Notes under the pieces: generated by a model
What the model was told of the DNA's origin: nothing
The model's database searches: none
The model's input: the letters and a program-made list of their open reading frames with translations, nothing else
Part shown: piece by piece, positions 19,666 through 29,020 of the stretch
How the letters are laid out: each line of letters starts with the position of its first letter
Numbering within the stretch: position 1 is the first letter of the stretch
Translations under genes and position numbers: made by a program
From: Psychroserpens burtonensis DSM 12212
Lineage (GTDB): Bacteria > Bacteroidota > Bacteroidia > Flavobacteriales > Flavobacteriaceae
Length of the DNA: 64,000 bases
Reading direction: 5' to 3'
NCBI RefSeq assembly: GCF_000425305.1
Contig: NZ_AUDE01000020.1
Span: forward strand, 53,608 to 117,607

Positions 19666-20148
19666 ATGGCAACTGCAAATCATAATTTATCTCATTACGA
19701 TAAAAACACAGTCCCAAACGCGAAAGACTTTCGGTTTGGGATTGTTGTTTCTGAGTGGAATGATACCGTCACCAACGGACTTTTAAAAGGAGCACAAGAG
19801 GCCTTAATAGATTGTGGTGCTTTACCAGAGAATATTATCACATGGGGTGTTCCTGGGAGTTTTGAGTTGATTTACGGAAGTAAAAAAATGATCGAGCAAA
19901 CCGTCGATGCGGTTATTGCCATTGGTTGTGTGATTCAAGGTGAAACCAAGCATTTTGATTTTGTTTGTGAAGGTGTGACTCATGGTATCAAAGCACTCAA
20001 TCTAAACTCTGATACTCCAGTTATTTTTTGTGTGCTTACTGATAATACAATGCAACAATCTTTAGATCGTTCTGGAGGTAAGCATGGTAACAAAGGAACA
20101 GAAGCTGGTATTGCTGCTATAAAGATGGCAGAATTACGCGGAAGGTAG
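19666..20148 (+). CDS. ribH: 6,7-dimethyl-8-ribityllumazine synthase
   Basis: RibH condenses 5-amino-6-ribitylamino-uracil with 3,4-dihydroxybutanone phosphate in riboflavin synthesis. At 160 residues it is normal length. The landmarks are SEWNDTVTNGLLKGA, the GVPGSFEL substrate loop, GCVIQGETKHFDFV with His96 at the catalytic position, and the C-terminal GGKHGNKGTEAG. It is probably cotranscribed with the TPR gene. No FMN riboswitch is seen upstream, and no other rib genes are nearby. The following 298 bases (20149-20446) hold no gene; a possible -7 box TACTTTTG sits at 20417. Confidence 0.96.
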   Translation: MATANHNLSHYDKNTVPNAKDFRFGIVVSEWNDTVTNGLLKGAQEALIDCGALPENIITWGVPGSFELIYGSKKMIEQTVDAVIAIGCVIQGETKHFDFVCEGVTHGIKALNLNSDTPVIFCVLTDNTMQQSLDRSGGKHGNKGTEAGIAAIKMAELRGR

Positions 20149-20446
20149 TACTTCGTTTTCAGTCGCGGTTTTCAGATTTTCACTCTTACTCTATACATGA
20201 AATCACTCTAACTCTCAAGTTTTCTGGCAAAGTCAATGAGATGCTAACGCTACTATTAGGCTGAAAGTGTCTTTATTTTAAATAGTCTACATGATTTTAT
20301 AATTAATATCTCAGCTAGGTCTCACGTGGTTTGATGTCGTGTATTGATTTAAAATTTACGAAGCAAATATTAACAATTTTTAGCACTCCAAATCCCTATT
20401 TTCCTAGTAAATTCTGTACTTTTGACAAACTAAGACAAGTTAAGTA

Positions 20447-20668
20447 GTGAGTTTATTTAAGCAACGTAAAGGTAGAAGTTTTAATTACACGCCAAGAAGC
20501 GAAAAAGTTTCATCTATTGATGATGTTCAGCTTAAAATGAAGTGGGAATCTGTTAAAAGGCAAGGCAAGCATAAAAGTAAGCGGGTAATTTCGTTACCTT
20601 TATTACTCGTTTTTTTAGGTATGATAGTTGCATTATTATATTTTCTAACTCAATACGAAACAGCATAG
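20447..20668 (+). CDS. Small C-terminally anchored membrane protein 1
   Basis: 73 residues from a GTG start. A basic N-terminal tail (FKQRKGRSFNYTPR) is followed by a hydrophilic stretch and one transmembrane helix at about 49-67. The N-terminus shares the pattern basic-aromatic-NY/SY-x-PR with the next gene product (KKYSYQPR). It is a small gene directly upstream of mutL, four bases from the next start. The function is unknown. Confidence 0.7.
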   Translation: MSLFKQRKGRSFNYTPRSEKVSSIDDVQLKMKWESVKRQGKHKSKRVISLPLLLVFLGMIVALLYFLTQYETA

Positions 20669-20671
20669 ATT

Positions 20672-20959
20672 ATGGGAGTTTTAAACACACGGAAGAATAA
20701 AAAATATAGTTATCAGCCACGTTATTATAAAGGCGAAGGAAATCCTTTCGAATTAAAACACAAGTTTGACGATTACAGAGTCACAGTTGGTGATAATAAA
20801 GGTTTAAAAAATAAATTTGGAAGTGCAATTGACGATTTTAAATATAATGGTGATAAAACAGGTGCTAACCGTCGTATCTTATATATAATTGCTGCATTAG
20901 TTCTCGTCTTTTTGTTTATCATAGATTTTGATTTATCAATATTCTCTATTGAAAGCTAA
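20672..20959 (+). CDS. Small C-terminally anchored membrane protein 2
   Basis: 95 residues: a basic start (NTRKNKKYSYQPRYYKGEGN), a charged middle, and one transmembrane helix at about 70-88 ending in an acidic tail. It is a likely paralogue of the preceding product by the shared N-terminal motif and tail-anchored layout. Its stop overlaps the mutL ATG by one base, so translation is likely coupled. Confidence 0.75.
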   Translation: MGVLNTRKNKKYSYQPRYYKGEGNPFELKHKFDDYRVTVGDNKGLKNKFGSAIDDFKYNGDKTGANRRILYIIAALVLVFLFIIDFDLSIFSIES

Positions 20960-22818
20960 TGGCAGACATCATTCAATTGTTACCAGACCATGTTGCTAAT
21001 CAAATCGCAGCAGGTGAAGTTGTGCAGCGACCAGCATCGGTTGCAAAAGAATTACTTGAAAACGCTATTGATGCCGATGCAAAAACTATAAAACTTATTG
21101 TAAAAGATGCCGGCAAGACCTTAATACAGGTCATTGACAATGGTAAGGGCATGACAGCCACAGATGCTCGATTGAGTTTTGAACGTCATGCGACATCCAA
21201 AATACGTTCTGCCCAAGATTTGTTCAGTCTCAATACCAAAGGGTTTCGAGGTGAGGCTTTGGCTAGTATTGCTGCCATTGCTCATGTAGAATTAAAAACA
21301 AAACAAGAGCAAGATGAACTTGGAACACTTATAGAAATTGAAGGTAGTGAGATAAAAAATCAAGAGGTCACAGTGACACCAACAGGTACTTCACTTTGTG
21401 TAAAGCATTTATTTTTTAATATTCCTGCACGTCGTAATTTTTTGAAATCTAATAATGTAGAGCTCAGACATATTGTTGATGAATTTCATCGAGTAGCTTT
21501 AGCGCATCCAGATATTGAATTCTTAATGTATCATAACGGTAGCGAAAGTTTTAACTTGCCAAAAAGTAATTATAGACAACGTGTGGTAAATATCTTCGGA
21601 AATAAAAGAAACGAAAAACTGGTTCCTGTTGAAGAAGAAACAGAGGTTTTAAAAATCTCGGGATTTGTGGGTAAACCCGAATTCGCGAAACGTACTAGAA
21701 CTGAACAATTTTTCTTTGTCAACAACCGATTTATAAAAAGTCCATATCTTAATCATTCTATAAACTCTGCTTTTGAAGGCCTAATGAAAGAAGGAAGTCA
21801 TCCTACTTACTTCTTAAATCTAACCGTTGACCCTAAAAGTATAGATATTAATATCCATCCAACAAAAACAGAAATTAAGTTTGATGACGAACATACATTG
21901 TATGCCATTTTACGCTCTGCTGTTAAGCATAGTTTGGGACAGTTTAATATTGCACCTGTTTTAGACTTTGATCGCGATAGAAACTTAGATACACCTTATA
22001 ATTTTGAAAACAAAAGAGCATCCACTCCAACGGTAGAAGTCGATCGTTCTTTTAACCCATTTCAAGCAGAAAAAATAGAGAGCAGGTCTAATAGATTGTC
22101 GTCAAGTTATAAAAAGGAACCTACTTCACAATGGGAAAGTTTGTATGTTGGATTAGAATCTAAAGGCACAAAAACCGAAAACGATTTTAGTGAAGTACAG
22201 TTTGAAAGTCAGCCGGAGACCCCGTCTTTATTTGATGATGATAAGCAATTAGAGACCAAACAAACTACATATCAATTACACAATAAATATATTATTAGTA
22301 CTATAAAATCTGGGATGATGATTTTAGATCAACATCGTGCGCATCAACGGGTTTTGTATGAAGGGTTTCTTAAACATCTCACGGTAAAAGAGGCTGTAAG
22401 TCAGCAACTACTGTTTCCTTTACGTTTAGAATTTTCTTCTACGGAAATGGAAATACTACAAAATTTAAAAGAAGATTTAGAACATACAGGATTTGTGTTT
22501 TCAGTATTTAAAGATATTATTATTGAGATTACGGGAGTGCCAATCAATGTTCCTGAAAGTGAAGTCTCTATTATTTTAGAGCAGCTTATAAGTGATGTTG
22601 AGCAAGAGGTACCAGATAGTAATTTTAGTGCAACAGATTTGTTAGCAAAATCAATGTCTAAGAGTTTGGCTATTAAAACAGGACAAAGCATATCACGTTT
22701 AGAACAAGAACATTTAGTAAATAGTTTATTTGCTTGTAAAGAACCAACGGTTTCTCCTACTAATAAAGTCACGTTTATCACAATGAGTGTAGATGACTTT
22801 GATAAAAAATTTATATAA
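20959..22818 (+). CDS. mutL: DNA mismatch repair protein MutL
   Basis: MutL couples mismatch recognition by MutS to strand incision. The 619-residue protein has a full N-terminal GHKL ATPase (NQIAAGEVVQRPASVAKELLENAIDA, DNGKGM, GFRGEAL, NIPARRNFLK) and a C-terminal dimerisation domain. The metal-binding endonuclease motif, usually DQHAxxExxxxE, reads DQHRAHQRVLYE here (Asp457 to Glu468), so the first Glu is Gln463. The distal CxHGRP box is not visible; instead the end reads CKEPTVSP. The endonuclease may therefore be altered or absent. The start overlaps the preceding gene. Confidence 0.95.
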   Translation: MADIIQLLPDHVANQIAAGEVVQRPASVAKELLENAIDADAKTIKLIVKDAGKTLIQVIDNGKGMTATDARLSFERHATSKIRSAQDLFSLNTKGFRGEALASIAAIAHVELKTKQEQDELGTLIEIEGSEIKNQEVTVTPTGTSLCVKHLFFNIPARRNFLKSNNVELRHIVDEFHRVALAHPDIEFLMYHNGSESFNLPKSNYRQRVVNIFGNKRNEKLVPVEEETEVLKISGFVGKPEFAKRTRTEQFFFVNNRFIKSPYLNHSINSAFEGLMKEGSHPTYFLNLTVDPKSIDINIHPTKTEIKFDDEHTLYAILRSAVKHSLGQFNIAPVLDFDRDRNLDTPYNFENKRASTPTVEVDRSFNPFQAEKIESRSNRLSSSYKKEPTSQWESLYVGLESKGTKTENDFSEVQFESQPETPSLFDDDKQLETKQTTYQLHNKYIISTIKSGMMILDQHRAHQRVLYEGFLKHLTVKEAVSQQLLFPLRLEFSSTEMEILQNLKEDLEHTGFVFSVFKDIIIEITGVPINVPESEVSIILEQLISDVEQEVPDSNFSATDLLAKSMSKSLAIKTGQSISRLEQEHLVNSLFACKEPTVSPTNKVTFITMSVDDFDKKFI

Positions 22819-22821
22819 CTT

Positions 22822-23577
22822 ATGATGAGAGGTATTACAGATACAGTAAAGCATTTGATTATTATAAATGTAGTGATGTTTATTGGTACGCTCGCTATTG
22901 GTGGAGGTGAGTTATTTTATCAATGGTTCGCACTATATTTCCCAGAGAACGATTTGTTTAAGCCATGGCAAATAATTACACATATGTTTATGCATGGTGG
23001 CGTAACTCATATTTTATTCAATATGTTTGCTTTGTGGATGTTTGGTACAGCTGTGGAAACACAATTAGGGTCCAAGAACTTTTTATTTCTATATATATCG
23101 GCAGGTTTAGGAGCAATGCTTTTTCAATTAGGCTATTACTATTTTAATTATCTACCTGCGTACTCCGAATTAATAGCTTCTGGTTTGTCTGACGGTCAGT
23201 TAATTGAAATGTTTACAACCAATAAGTCAGTAGTTCAAGTATCTAGTTCTCAATTGAATTTACTTCGAGGTGCTTATAGTGCTTACAATGCCAGTATGGT
23301 AGGCGCTTCGGGCTGTATCATGGGAGTTTTAGCAGCTTTTGGGATGATGAATCCCAATGCTAAGTTGATGATGATATTTCTGCCTATACCTATAAAAGCA
23401 AAGTACTTTATTCCTGGGATTATACTGCTTGATATTATTTCTGCAGTCTCTGGACAGTCTTTCTTTAGTCCAAGTAATACAGCTTATATGGCTCATGTTG
23501 GTGGTGCGATTACAGGTTTCCTTATCATGTGGTACTGGAAAAAAACACAGTTTAATAAAAACCGTTGGGATAGATGA
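22822..23577 (+). CDS. Rhomboid-family intramembrane serine protease 1
   Basis: 251 residues, about six transmembrane helices. The rhomboid landmarks are HMFMHGGVTHILFNMFALWMFG (His pair and Asn in TM2), the GASG motif with the catalytic Ser in VGASGCIMGV, and the catalytic His in MAHVGGAITGF. These enzymes cleave within membrane-embedded substrates. It starts three bases after mutL; ATG 22825 is an equally good start. Its stop overlaps the start of a second rhomboid gene by four bases. Confidence 0.9.
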   Translation: MMRGITDTVKHLIIINVVMFIGTLAIGGGELFYQWFALYFPENDLFKPWQIITHMFMHGGVTHILFNMFALWMFGTAVETQLGSKNFLFLYISAGLGAMLFQLGYYYFNYLPAYSELIASGLSDGQLIEMFTTNKSVVQVSSSQLNLLRGAYSAYNASMVGASGCIMGVLAAFGMMNPNAKLMMIFLPIPIKAKYFIPGIILLDIISAVSGQSFFSPSNTAYMAHVGGAITGFLIMWYWKKTQFNKNRWDR

Positions 23578-24449
23578 CTTCATTAAATAACGACTTTAAA
23601 GACAAACTCAAAAACCTAAATGTTTTTGAAAAAATCATGGCAGTTAATGTTTTGGTTTTCTTCATTGGTTGGTTACTACAAATGATTCTTAAAATCCCAA
23701 GATTTTATACATTATCGTGGTTAGAGTTACCCAAAGGTTTCCTTGACTTTATTGTGACGCCTTGGTCTATTTTTACATATGGATTTACACATTATGATTT
23801 CTTTCATTTGTTGTTTAACATGGTTGTCTTGTATTTTGTGTCTCGTAGCATGGTTAATTTGTTTCCATCTAAACAATCTCTTAATATTTATTTTTTAGGA
23901 ATCTTAGCAGGAGGGTTGTCATTTTTAGTCGTGTACAATATTCTACCTGAGTCGTGGTCTTCAACAGTTGGCTCTTTAGTAGGAGCATCTGCAGGAGTAA
24001 ACGCGCTTTTGATTTTTTTATGTACCTATATGCCACATAGGGAAACACGCTTCTTTACGTTATCTATAAAGCTGTGGCAAATAGGGGCTGCTATTGTATT
24101 ATTTGATGTGATTGGTTTATTTGGAGCTAATCAAGGCGGTAAGGTCGCGCATTTAGGAGGCAGTTTATTAGGTTACCTTTACGCTACACAACTCTTAAAA
24201 GGCAATGATATTGGCTCTGGATTTATGAAATTCACAGATCGTATTGTTGATATGTTTAATAATAAAACGTCTTTAAAAACAGTACATAGAAATAAGAAAA
24301 ATGATTTTGCGGGTCACAAGAAGCAAGATTTTGACGCGTTTAATACACAAAAGAAAATAGATCTCATTTTAGATAAAATAAGTAAAAGTGGTTATGAAAG
24401 TTTAACTAAAGAAGAGAAATCATTTTTATTTAATGCAGGGAAGAAATAA
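23574..24449 (+). CDS. Rhomboid-family intramembrane serine protease 2
   Basis: 291 residues. It retains the catalytic Ser in VGASAGVNAL and the His in KVAHLGGSLLG, so it looks active. After the membrane part (to about 205) it has a cytoplasmic C-terminal extension (KIDLILDKISKSGYESLTKEEKSFLFNAGKK) that the first rhomboid lacks. The start overlaps the upstream rhomboid stop (ATGA), implying coupled translation and possibly paired function. Confidence 0.9.
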   Translation: MTSLNNDFKDKLKNLNVFEKIMAVNVLVFFIGWLLQMILKIPRFYTLSWLELPKGFLDFIVTPWSIFTYGFTHYDFFHLLFNMVVLYFVSRSMVNLFPSKQSLNIYFLGILAGGLSFLVVYNILPESWSSTVGSLVGASAGVNALLIFLCTYMPHRETRFFTLSIKLWQIGAAIVLFDVIGLFGANQGGKVAHLGGSLLGYLYATQLLKGNDIGSGFMKFTDRIVDMFNNKTSLKTVHRNKKNDFAGHKKQDFDAFNTQKKIDLILDKISKSGYESLTKEEKSFLFNAGKK

Positions 24450-24454
24450 CGTCT

Positions 24455-25477
24455 ATGGGTAAACTTAAGCTATTTGAGAAGTTCATATTCCTTATCAATT
24501 CATTGATAGCATTTGCATTACTCTTATCTTATATTTTACCTTATGTTGAGCCTAAAAAATTTGCATTCCTATCCGTTTTAAGCCTAGCAGTTCCGTTTTT
24601 AATAATCTTTAATATTCTATTTCTTATTTATTGGTTATTAAAAGTCAAAAAACAACTATTACTATCGCTTCTAGTTTTGGCTATTGGTTATAATTATGTG
24701 TTGTCGTTATATAAGTTCACATCTTCTAAAAATGTGGACGATAGCGAGAATATTTCTGTAATGAATTATAATGTGCGCTTATTTAATCTTTTTGATTGGA
24801 TCGATGATCCCAATTTAAAAGAGAATATGTCTTCATTTATTTTAGAAAATAGTCCAGATATACTCTGTATGCAGGAATTCAGACCTGATGAGGAGATAGA
24901 CTTAGAGATGTATCCCTATAAACACATTGAACTATCAGGAAAGAAGATTAGGAATGGTCAGGCGATTTATACCAAATTTCCAATCATTAACTCTGGGTCC
25001 ATAGAATTTCCTAATACATCAAACAACGCTATTTTTGCAGATATCGTAAAAGGAATAGATACGATTAGAGTTTATAATCTGCACTTAGAGTCTTCTCGTA
25101 TTGATCCAAATGCTGAGGAATTCTCAAAAGAAAATTCACAGAACTTATTTAAACGGGTAAGCTGGACCTTTAAAAAGCAACAGTCACAAGCAGAGCAGTT
25201 TTTAGTTCACAAAAATAAATGTCTGTATAAAACAATCATTTCTGGAGACTTTAATAATACAGCATATTCTTATATTTATAACGAGATTAAAGGTGATATG
25301 CAAGATGCTTTTGAACACGCAGGAAATGGTTTTGGAAGAACGTTTGATTTTAAATTTTTCCCTGTTCGTATTGATATTATATTAGTCGACGATACCTTTG
25401 AAATCAATGCCTTTAAAACATTTGATGTTAAGTATAGTGACCATTATCCTGTGATGGCAAAAGTGAAGGTTAAATAG
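24455..25477 (+). CDS. Endonuclease/exonuclease/phosphatase-family membrane protein
   Basis: 340 residues. Two or three N-terminal transmembrane helices (about 9-90) precede an EEP domain with the expected residues: MNYNVRLFN, CMQEF (catalytic Glu), GDFNNT, and YSDHYPV (catalytic His) near the end. EEP proteins of this membrane type act on phosphodiester or lipid phosphate substrates; the exact one is unknown. It is the last gene of the mutL-rhomboid-rhomboid run, five bases after the second rhomboid. The 250 bases that follow contain no supported gene. Confidence 0.87.
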   Translation: MGKLKLFEKFIFLINSLIAFALLLSYILPYVEPKKFAFLSVLSLAVPFLIIFNILFLIYWLLKVKKQLLLSLLVLAIGYNYVLSLYKFTSSKNVDDSENISVMNYNVRLFNLFDWIDDPNLKENMSSFILENSPDILCMQEFRPDEEIDLEMYPYKHIELSGKKIRNGQAIYTKFPIINSGSIEFPNTSNNAIFADIVKGIDTIRVYNLHLESSRIDPNAEEFSKENSQNLFKRVSWTFKKQQSQAEQFLVHKNKCLYKTIISGDFNNTAYSYIYNEIKGDMQDAFEHAGNGFGRTFDFKFFPVRIDIILVDDTFEINAFKTFDVKYSDHYPVMAKVKVK

Positions 25478-25728
25478 TTGGCGGTCGCAGATTTTAGTTT
25501 TTACGCTTGCACGTTAAAACGTTTCGTTGGGTATTTGTTTTGCGGAGTTGTATCACCTATTCATTTAAATATTACCCGAAAGTACGTTCCATTGCATATA
25601 AATATGTCCTTCGGAAATTTTAAACCTTTTGTGTTAGTCAATTCTAAAAGTAACCCATACTCTTTATGAAATTTTATGATATTATTTGAGCCTCTGTATA
25701 AATAACTAATACCAAGTAGGTCATAGTC

Positions 25729-26037
25729 TTACATCATTAAACAATCTGCCCAATCTGCCAGCATATGAATAAGTAGCCCTAAACCAATAATTCTTGTTTT
25801 CTTTATAAACGTTAGAATGATGTAAATACCAATGGCATAATAGGAGTGAAGTGGGTGAAAATTAATGCTACATCGTGTTGGGTCAAAAATAGGATTCGCG
25901 AGTAAATGATCGAGATCAATTATGATAGCACTTAACATAATTATTGACGCTATTTTCCAATGTTCTCTAAAAAAGAGTAGCGCTATAAGGATAGGAACTA
26001 AGAAATGGATGCTATAGTGTATGGTCGTTTGTAGCAT
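25729..26037 (-). CDS. DUF6122-like membrane protein
   Basis: 102 residues with three or four transmembrane segments. Conserved polar residues are embedded in the helices (HYSIHFLVP, IIDLDHLLA, FDPTRCSINFHPLHSYY, LIHMLADWADC), resembling small membrane-bound hydrolase-like proteins of the DUF6122 group. The function is unknown. Its ATG overlaps the wbqC stop by one base, making it the last gene of the long parA-to-lepB run. Confidence 0.75.
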   Translation of the reverse strand: MLQTTIHYSIHFLVPILIALLFFREHWKIASIIMLSAIIIDLDHLLANPIFDPTRCSINFHPLHSYYAIGIYIILTFIKKTRIIGLGLLIHMLADWADCLMM

Positions 26038-26657
26038 TACAAATCAATAGTTTGAGATTTGAGATATAATTCAGTATTTGGACCTTCATTAAATAAGACA
26101 TCTAGAATACTTAGATTATTTAAAAATTTGTGTTTATTGTCAAATACTTGTGCATAAGGCTTGAATTTCTGCGGTATCTCCTTGCGACTATTTGCTAGCA
26201 ACCTAGCGTCAATGACATATTTTGGTTCTGGTTCAAATTCTTCTGTAATTTTATACTCAAGCGGAAGTTGCAAGCACTCAAATATAAGCTCTAAACATGT
26301 AAAGTTATAATCCATAATCGTGTCAGCTTCCGAAGTAAATAGAGGCATTAGATCATCAATATAAAATTCAAAAAAAGGGGATGTTCTGTAGGCCGACTCT
26401 AAAGATTTTAGGTGTTGGGTTTGCCAGTCGTCAATATTGAAAATTTTAACGTCTTTATAAAGTTGTCGGTTTTTTTGTGTGTAGATAACAGGGACATTTA
26501 AATCTAATTTTCCATTGGCGCCATAAATTGAAGCACGATTGCGATACGTTTGCTTTTGATAATTATCACAAACTTCAAATACAAGCTCACTAGCGTTCAT
26601 CATAGCAACAAAATGCGCTACGTTTGGAAGATATGTAGGATGAATTAATGTTTTCAT
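26037..26657 (-). CDS. WbqC-family protein
   Basis: 206 residues. WbqC-like proteins have the signature HPTYLPNVAHFVAMMNAS... followed by QKQTYRNRASIYGANG, both visible here. The family occurs in O-antigen clusters and, in Bacteroidota, next to lepB. Its biochemical role is not established. It begins 19 bases after the signal peptidase gene on the same strand. Confidence 0.85.
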   Translation of the reverse strand: MKTLIHPTYLPNVAHFVAMMNASELVFEVCDNYQKQTYRNRASIYGANGKLDLNVPVIYTQKNRQLYKDVKIFNIDDWQTQHLKSLESAYRTSPFFEFYIDDLMPLFTSEADTIMDYNFTCLELIFECLQLPLEYKITEEFEPEPKYVIDARLLANSRKEIPQKFKPYAQVFDNKHKFLNNLSILDVLFNEGPNTELYLKSQTIDL

Positions 26658-26676
26658 CTTTAATTAAAAAAGCTAT

Positions 26677-28251
26677 TTATGCTTTCTTTTTCTTTCTCCA
26701 TGTGTTAAAACCAAACCAAGCAGCTAATAAAACTAAAAAAGGAATTAAATAAGACACGGGATTTCCAGATCCACCAACAGTCGTAAACCAACGTTTCCAG
26801 CGTGGATTTTTAAGACCATCCCAACTCATCCAAATAAATACAGGTTTACCTACGACATGATCAAAAGGAACGTAACCCCAAGCACGAGCATCAATAGAAT
26901 TATTTCTATTGTCTCCCATCATCCAATAATAATCTTGTTTAAATGTATAGGATGTTGCGGGTTGGTCATTAATGATTATTTGATTACCTTTAGTGACAAC
27001 GCTATTTCTCTCGTATTCTCCAATGAGGCGCTTATACAAGGGAAGTACTTCCATTGTTAATTCTACAGTTTCTCCTTTCTTCGGAATATAAATAGGTCCA
27101 AAATTATCATAACTCCAGTCATAACCAGCAGCCCTCGGGAACAAGGACTTGTAGTCAATACCTCTTGGAGTTTCGCTTCTTGTGATACTTCCAACGTTTG
27201 GATGATTTTTGGCTTTTGCTGCAGCTTCAACTGTAGCTTCTATAAGCAACGTAGTTTGACCAATTTGATAGACATCTGTAATATCATAGCGTTTTAAACC
27301 ATCATAAATTTGTTCACCACTATAAGTTCCTTTTAATTCAATTTGATAAGCAAACTGAAGTTTAGCACGATCTGGCAATTCGTTTCGTTTGCCATTGATA
27401 TAGACATATCCATTTCTAACTTCTAGTGAATCTCCAGGAACACCAACACAGCGCTTAACAAGATTTGTTTTCTTGTCTATTGGCTTATAATAATTACGAT
27501 CTGGATTAAAATCGTTCATATTTAGAAGCGTATCTGCAGGTTGATTAAAAACAACAATATCGTTACGCTCAATATTTTCAAATCCAGGAATCCTCATATA
27601 AGGCAACTGTAATTTATTTTTCCATGAGGTGCTGCGCTTTTCAAAATTGTCATCAAACAAATATGATTTAACATTGGCTACAGGAATCGTATCATGAACC
27701 ATAGGTGTTCCAACTGTTGTCATTGGTATTCTTGCACCATAATGAAACTTACTTACGAATAAAAAATCACCCACTAATAATGATTTTTCTAAAGATGAAC
27801 TTGGAATAGTAAAGGGTTGAATAAAATACGTATGTACTATGGTTGCTGCAACAATAGCAAATAATATAGAGCTTGTCCAGTCACCAGAACTTGATTTTGG
27901 ATTAATATCTCTATCGGCAACGTACTTGACCTCTGTTCCATAATTGAGATAAAAATTATAAAAACCTAAAGTAATAACTGCTAAAAAAGTATCAAGGAAT
28001 TGATTCTTTCCAAAACTTCTAGCTGTTTCAACCCAAACTACAGGGAGCATGATTAAGTTAACAATAGGAACAAACAATAAAATCGTCCACCACCAAGATC
28101 TATGAATTATTTTCATTAATATAATCGCGTTATACACAGGAATAAACGCTTCCCATGCCTGACGTCCAGCTTTAACGTATAGTTTCCAAGTCCCAAGTCC
28201 ATGAAGGATTTGGACGACTAGAATAAATATTAACCATTGTGTCATTGTCAT
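26677..28251 (-). CDS. lepB: Signal peptidase I, large Bacteroidota type
   Basis: LepB removes signal peptides from exported proteins at the inner membrane. At 524 residues it is about twice the size of a simple enzyme. It begins with three or four extra transmembrane helices (about 5-110, DUF5684-like). The catalytic Ser follows in FTIPSSSLEKSLL and the catalytic Lys in NLVKRCVGVPGDSL. The conserved GDNRNNSIDARAWG box lies near residue 450, and a final membrane helix ends in a basic tail. Residues about 290-390 form a long insertion between the Lys box and the GDN box. It lies between dapB and wbqC. Confidence 0.93.
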   Translation of the reverse strand: MTMTQWLIFILVVQILHGLGTWKLYVKAGRQAWEAFIPVYNAIILMKIIHRSWWWTILLFVPIVNLIMLPVVWVETARSFGKNQFLDTFLAVITLGFYNFYLNYGTEVKYVADRDINPKSSSGDWTSSILFAIVAATIVHTYFIQPFTIPSSSLEKSLLVGDFLFVSKFHYGARIPMTTVGTPMVHDTIPVANVKSYLFDDNFEKRSTSWKNKLQLPYMRIPGFENIERNDIVVFNQPADTLLNMNDFNPDRNYYKPIDKKTNLVKRCVGVPGDSLEVRNGYVYINGKRNELPDRAKLQFAYQIELKGTYSGEQIYDGLKRYDITDVYQIGQTTLLIEATVEAAAKAKNHPNVGSITRSETPRGIDYKSLFPRAAGYDWSYDNFGPIYIPKKGETVELTMEVLPLYKRLIGEYERNSVVTKGNQIIINDQPATSYTFKQDYYWMMGDNRNNSIDARAWGYVPFDHVVGKPVFIWMSWDGLKNPRWKRWFTTVGGSGNPVSYLIPFLVLLAAWFGFNTWRKKKKA

Positions 28252-28315
28252 GTCTATAGTTTAATTTCTTTAATGAGTTGAAAAGTCTTCGAAAACGTTA
28301 CATCAATCTGTGATA

Positions 28316-29017
28316 TTAACTAATATTTAAGACGTCTTTCATTGTGAATATTCCTTTTTTGTCATGTACAAATTCTGCAGCAATTACAGCTCCCAAAGCA
28401 AAACCTTCTCTGCTGTGTGCAGTATGCTTAATTTGAATGCTATCGACTTCAGATTTGTAAATTATCTCATGGGTTCCTGGAACATTTTCAATACGTTTTG
28501 CTAAAATACCAATCTCATTTTGTTTTGGCGTATCTAATGTCCACTTTTCGTAATTAGTTTTACCTATTATTCCGTTAGCGAGTTTAATCGCAGTTCCGCT
28601 AGGCGCATCTAATTTTTGAGTATGATGAATTTCTTCAACAGTTACCTTATACTTCGGAAGCTTAGCCATTAATGCCGCTAAAGTTTTATTGAGTTCGAAA
28701 AATATATTGACACCTAAGCTGAAGTTTGAGGCGTATAAAAAGGTGCCTTTAGTAGATTCACAAAGAGAAACTATTTTGTCGTAATCGTCTAGCCAACCAG
28801 TAGTTCCTGAAATCACTGGAATTCCTGCCTCTAAACATTTGGAAATATTTGCTACTGCTGAAGATGGGAGACTAAAGTCTATGGCGATATCACAATCTTG
28901 GAGTGAAAAACTTTCCGTAGCACTAGACATTTTTAGCGTAATACTATGACCACGTTGTATAGCGATAGTTTCTATAGCTTTTCCCATTTTTCCATAGCCT
29001 AAGAGTGCAATTCTCAT
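28316..29017 (-). CDS. dapB: 4-hydroxy-tetrahydrodipicolinate reductase
   Basis: DapB reduces hydroxy-tetrahydrodipicolinate with NAD(P)H in the lysine/diaminopimelate pathway. The 233-residue protein shows the N-terminal nucleotide loop GYGKMGKAIE, the SGTTGW motif, the substrate-binding EEIHHTQKLDAPSGTA box, and the C-terminal HTAHSREGFALGAV. It is slightly shorter than proteobacterial DapB, as usual for Bacteroidota. It begins three bases after the DUF5683 gene. Confidence 0.95.
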   Translation of the reverse strand: MRIALLGYGKMGKAIETIAIQRGHSITLKMSSATESFSLQDCDIAIDFSLPSSAVANISKCLEAGIPVISGTTGWLDDYDKIVSLCESTKGTFLYASNFSLGVNIFFELNKTLAALMAKLPKYKVTVEEIHHTQKLDAPSGTAIKLANGIIGKTNYEKWTLDTPKQNEIGILAKRIENVPGTHEIIYKSEVDSIQIKHTAHSREGFALGAVIAAEFVHDKKGIFTMKDVLNIS

Positions 29018-29020
29018 ACT

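Noticed and set aside
20320..20335. CACGTG core resembling a parS site
   Set aside because: Only the central six to seven bases fit; the flanking TTTC/GAAA arms of parS are absent.
25478..25669. Open frame directly after the EEP gene
   Set aside because: It has a non-ATG start, composition unlike its neighbours, and no motif; probably non-coding.
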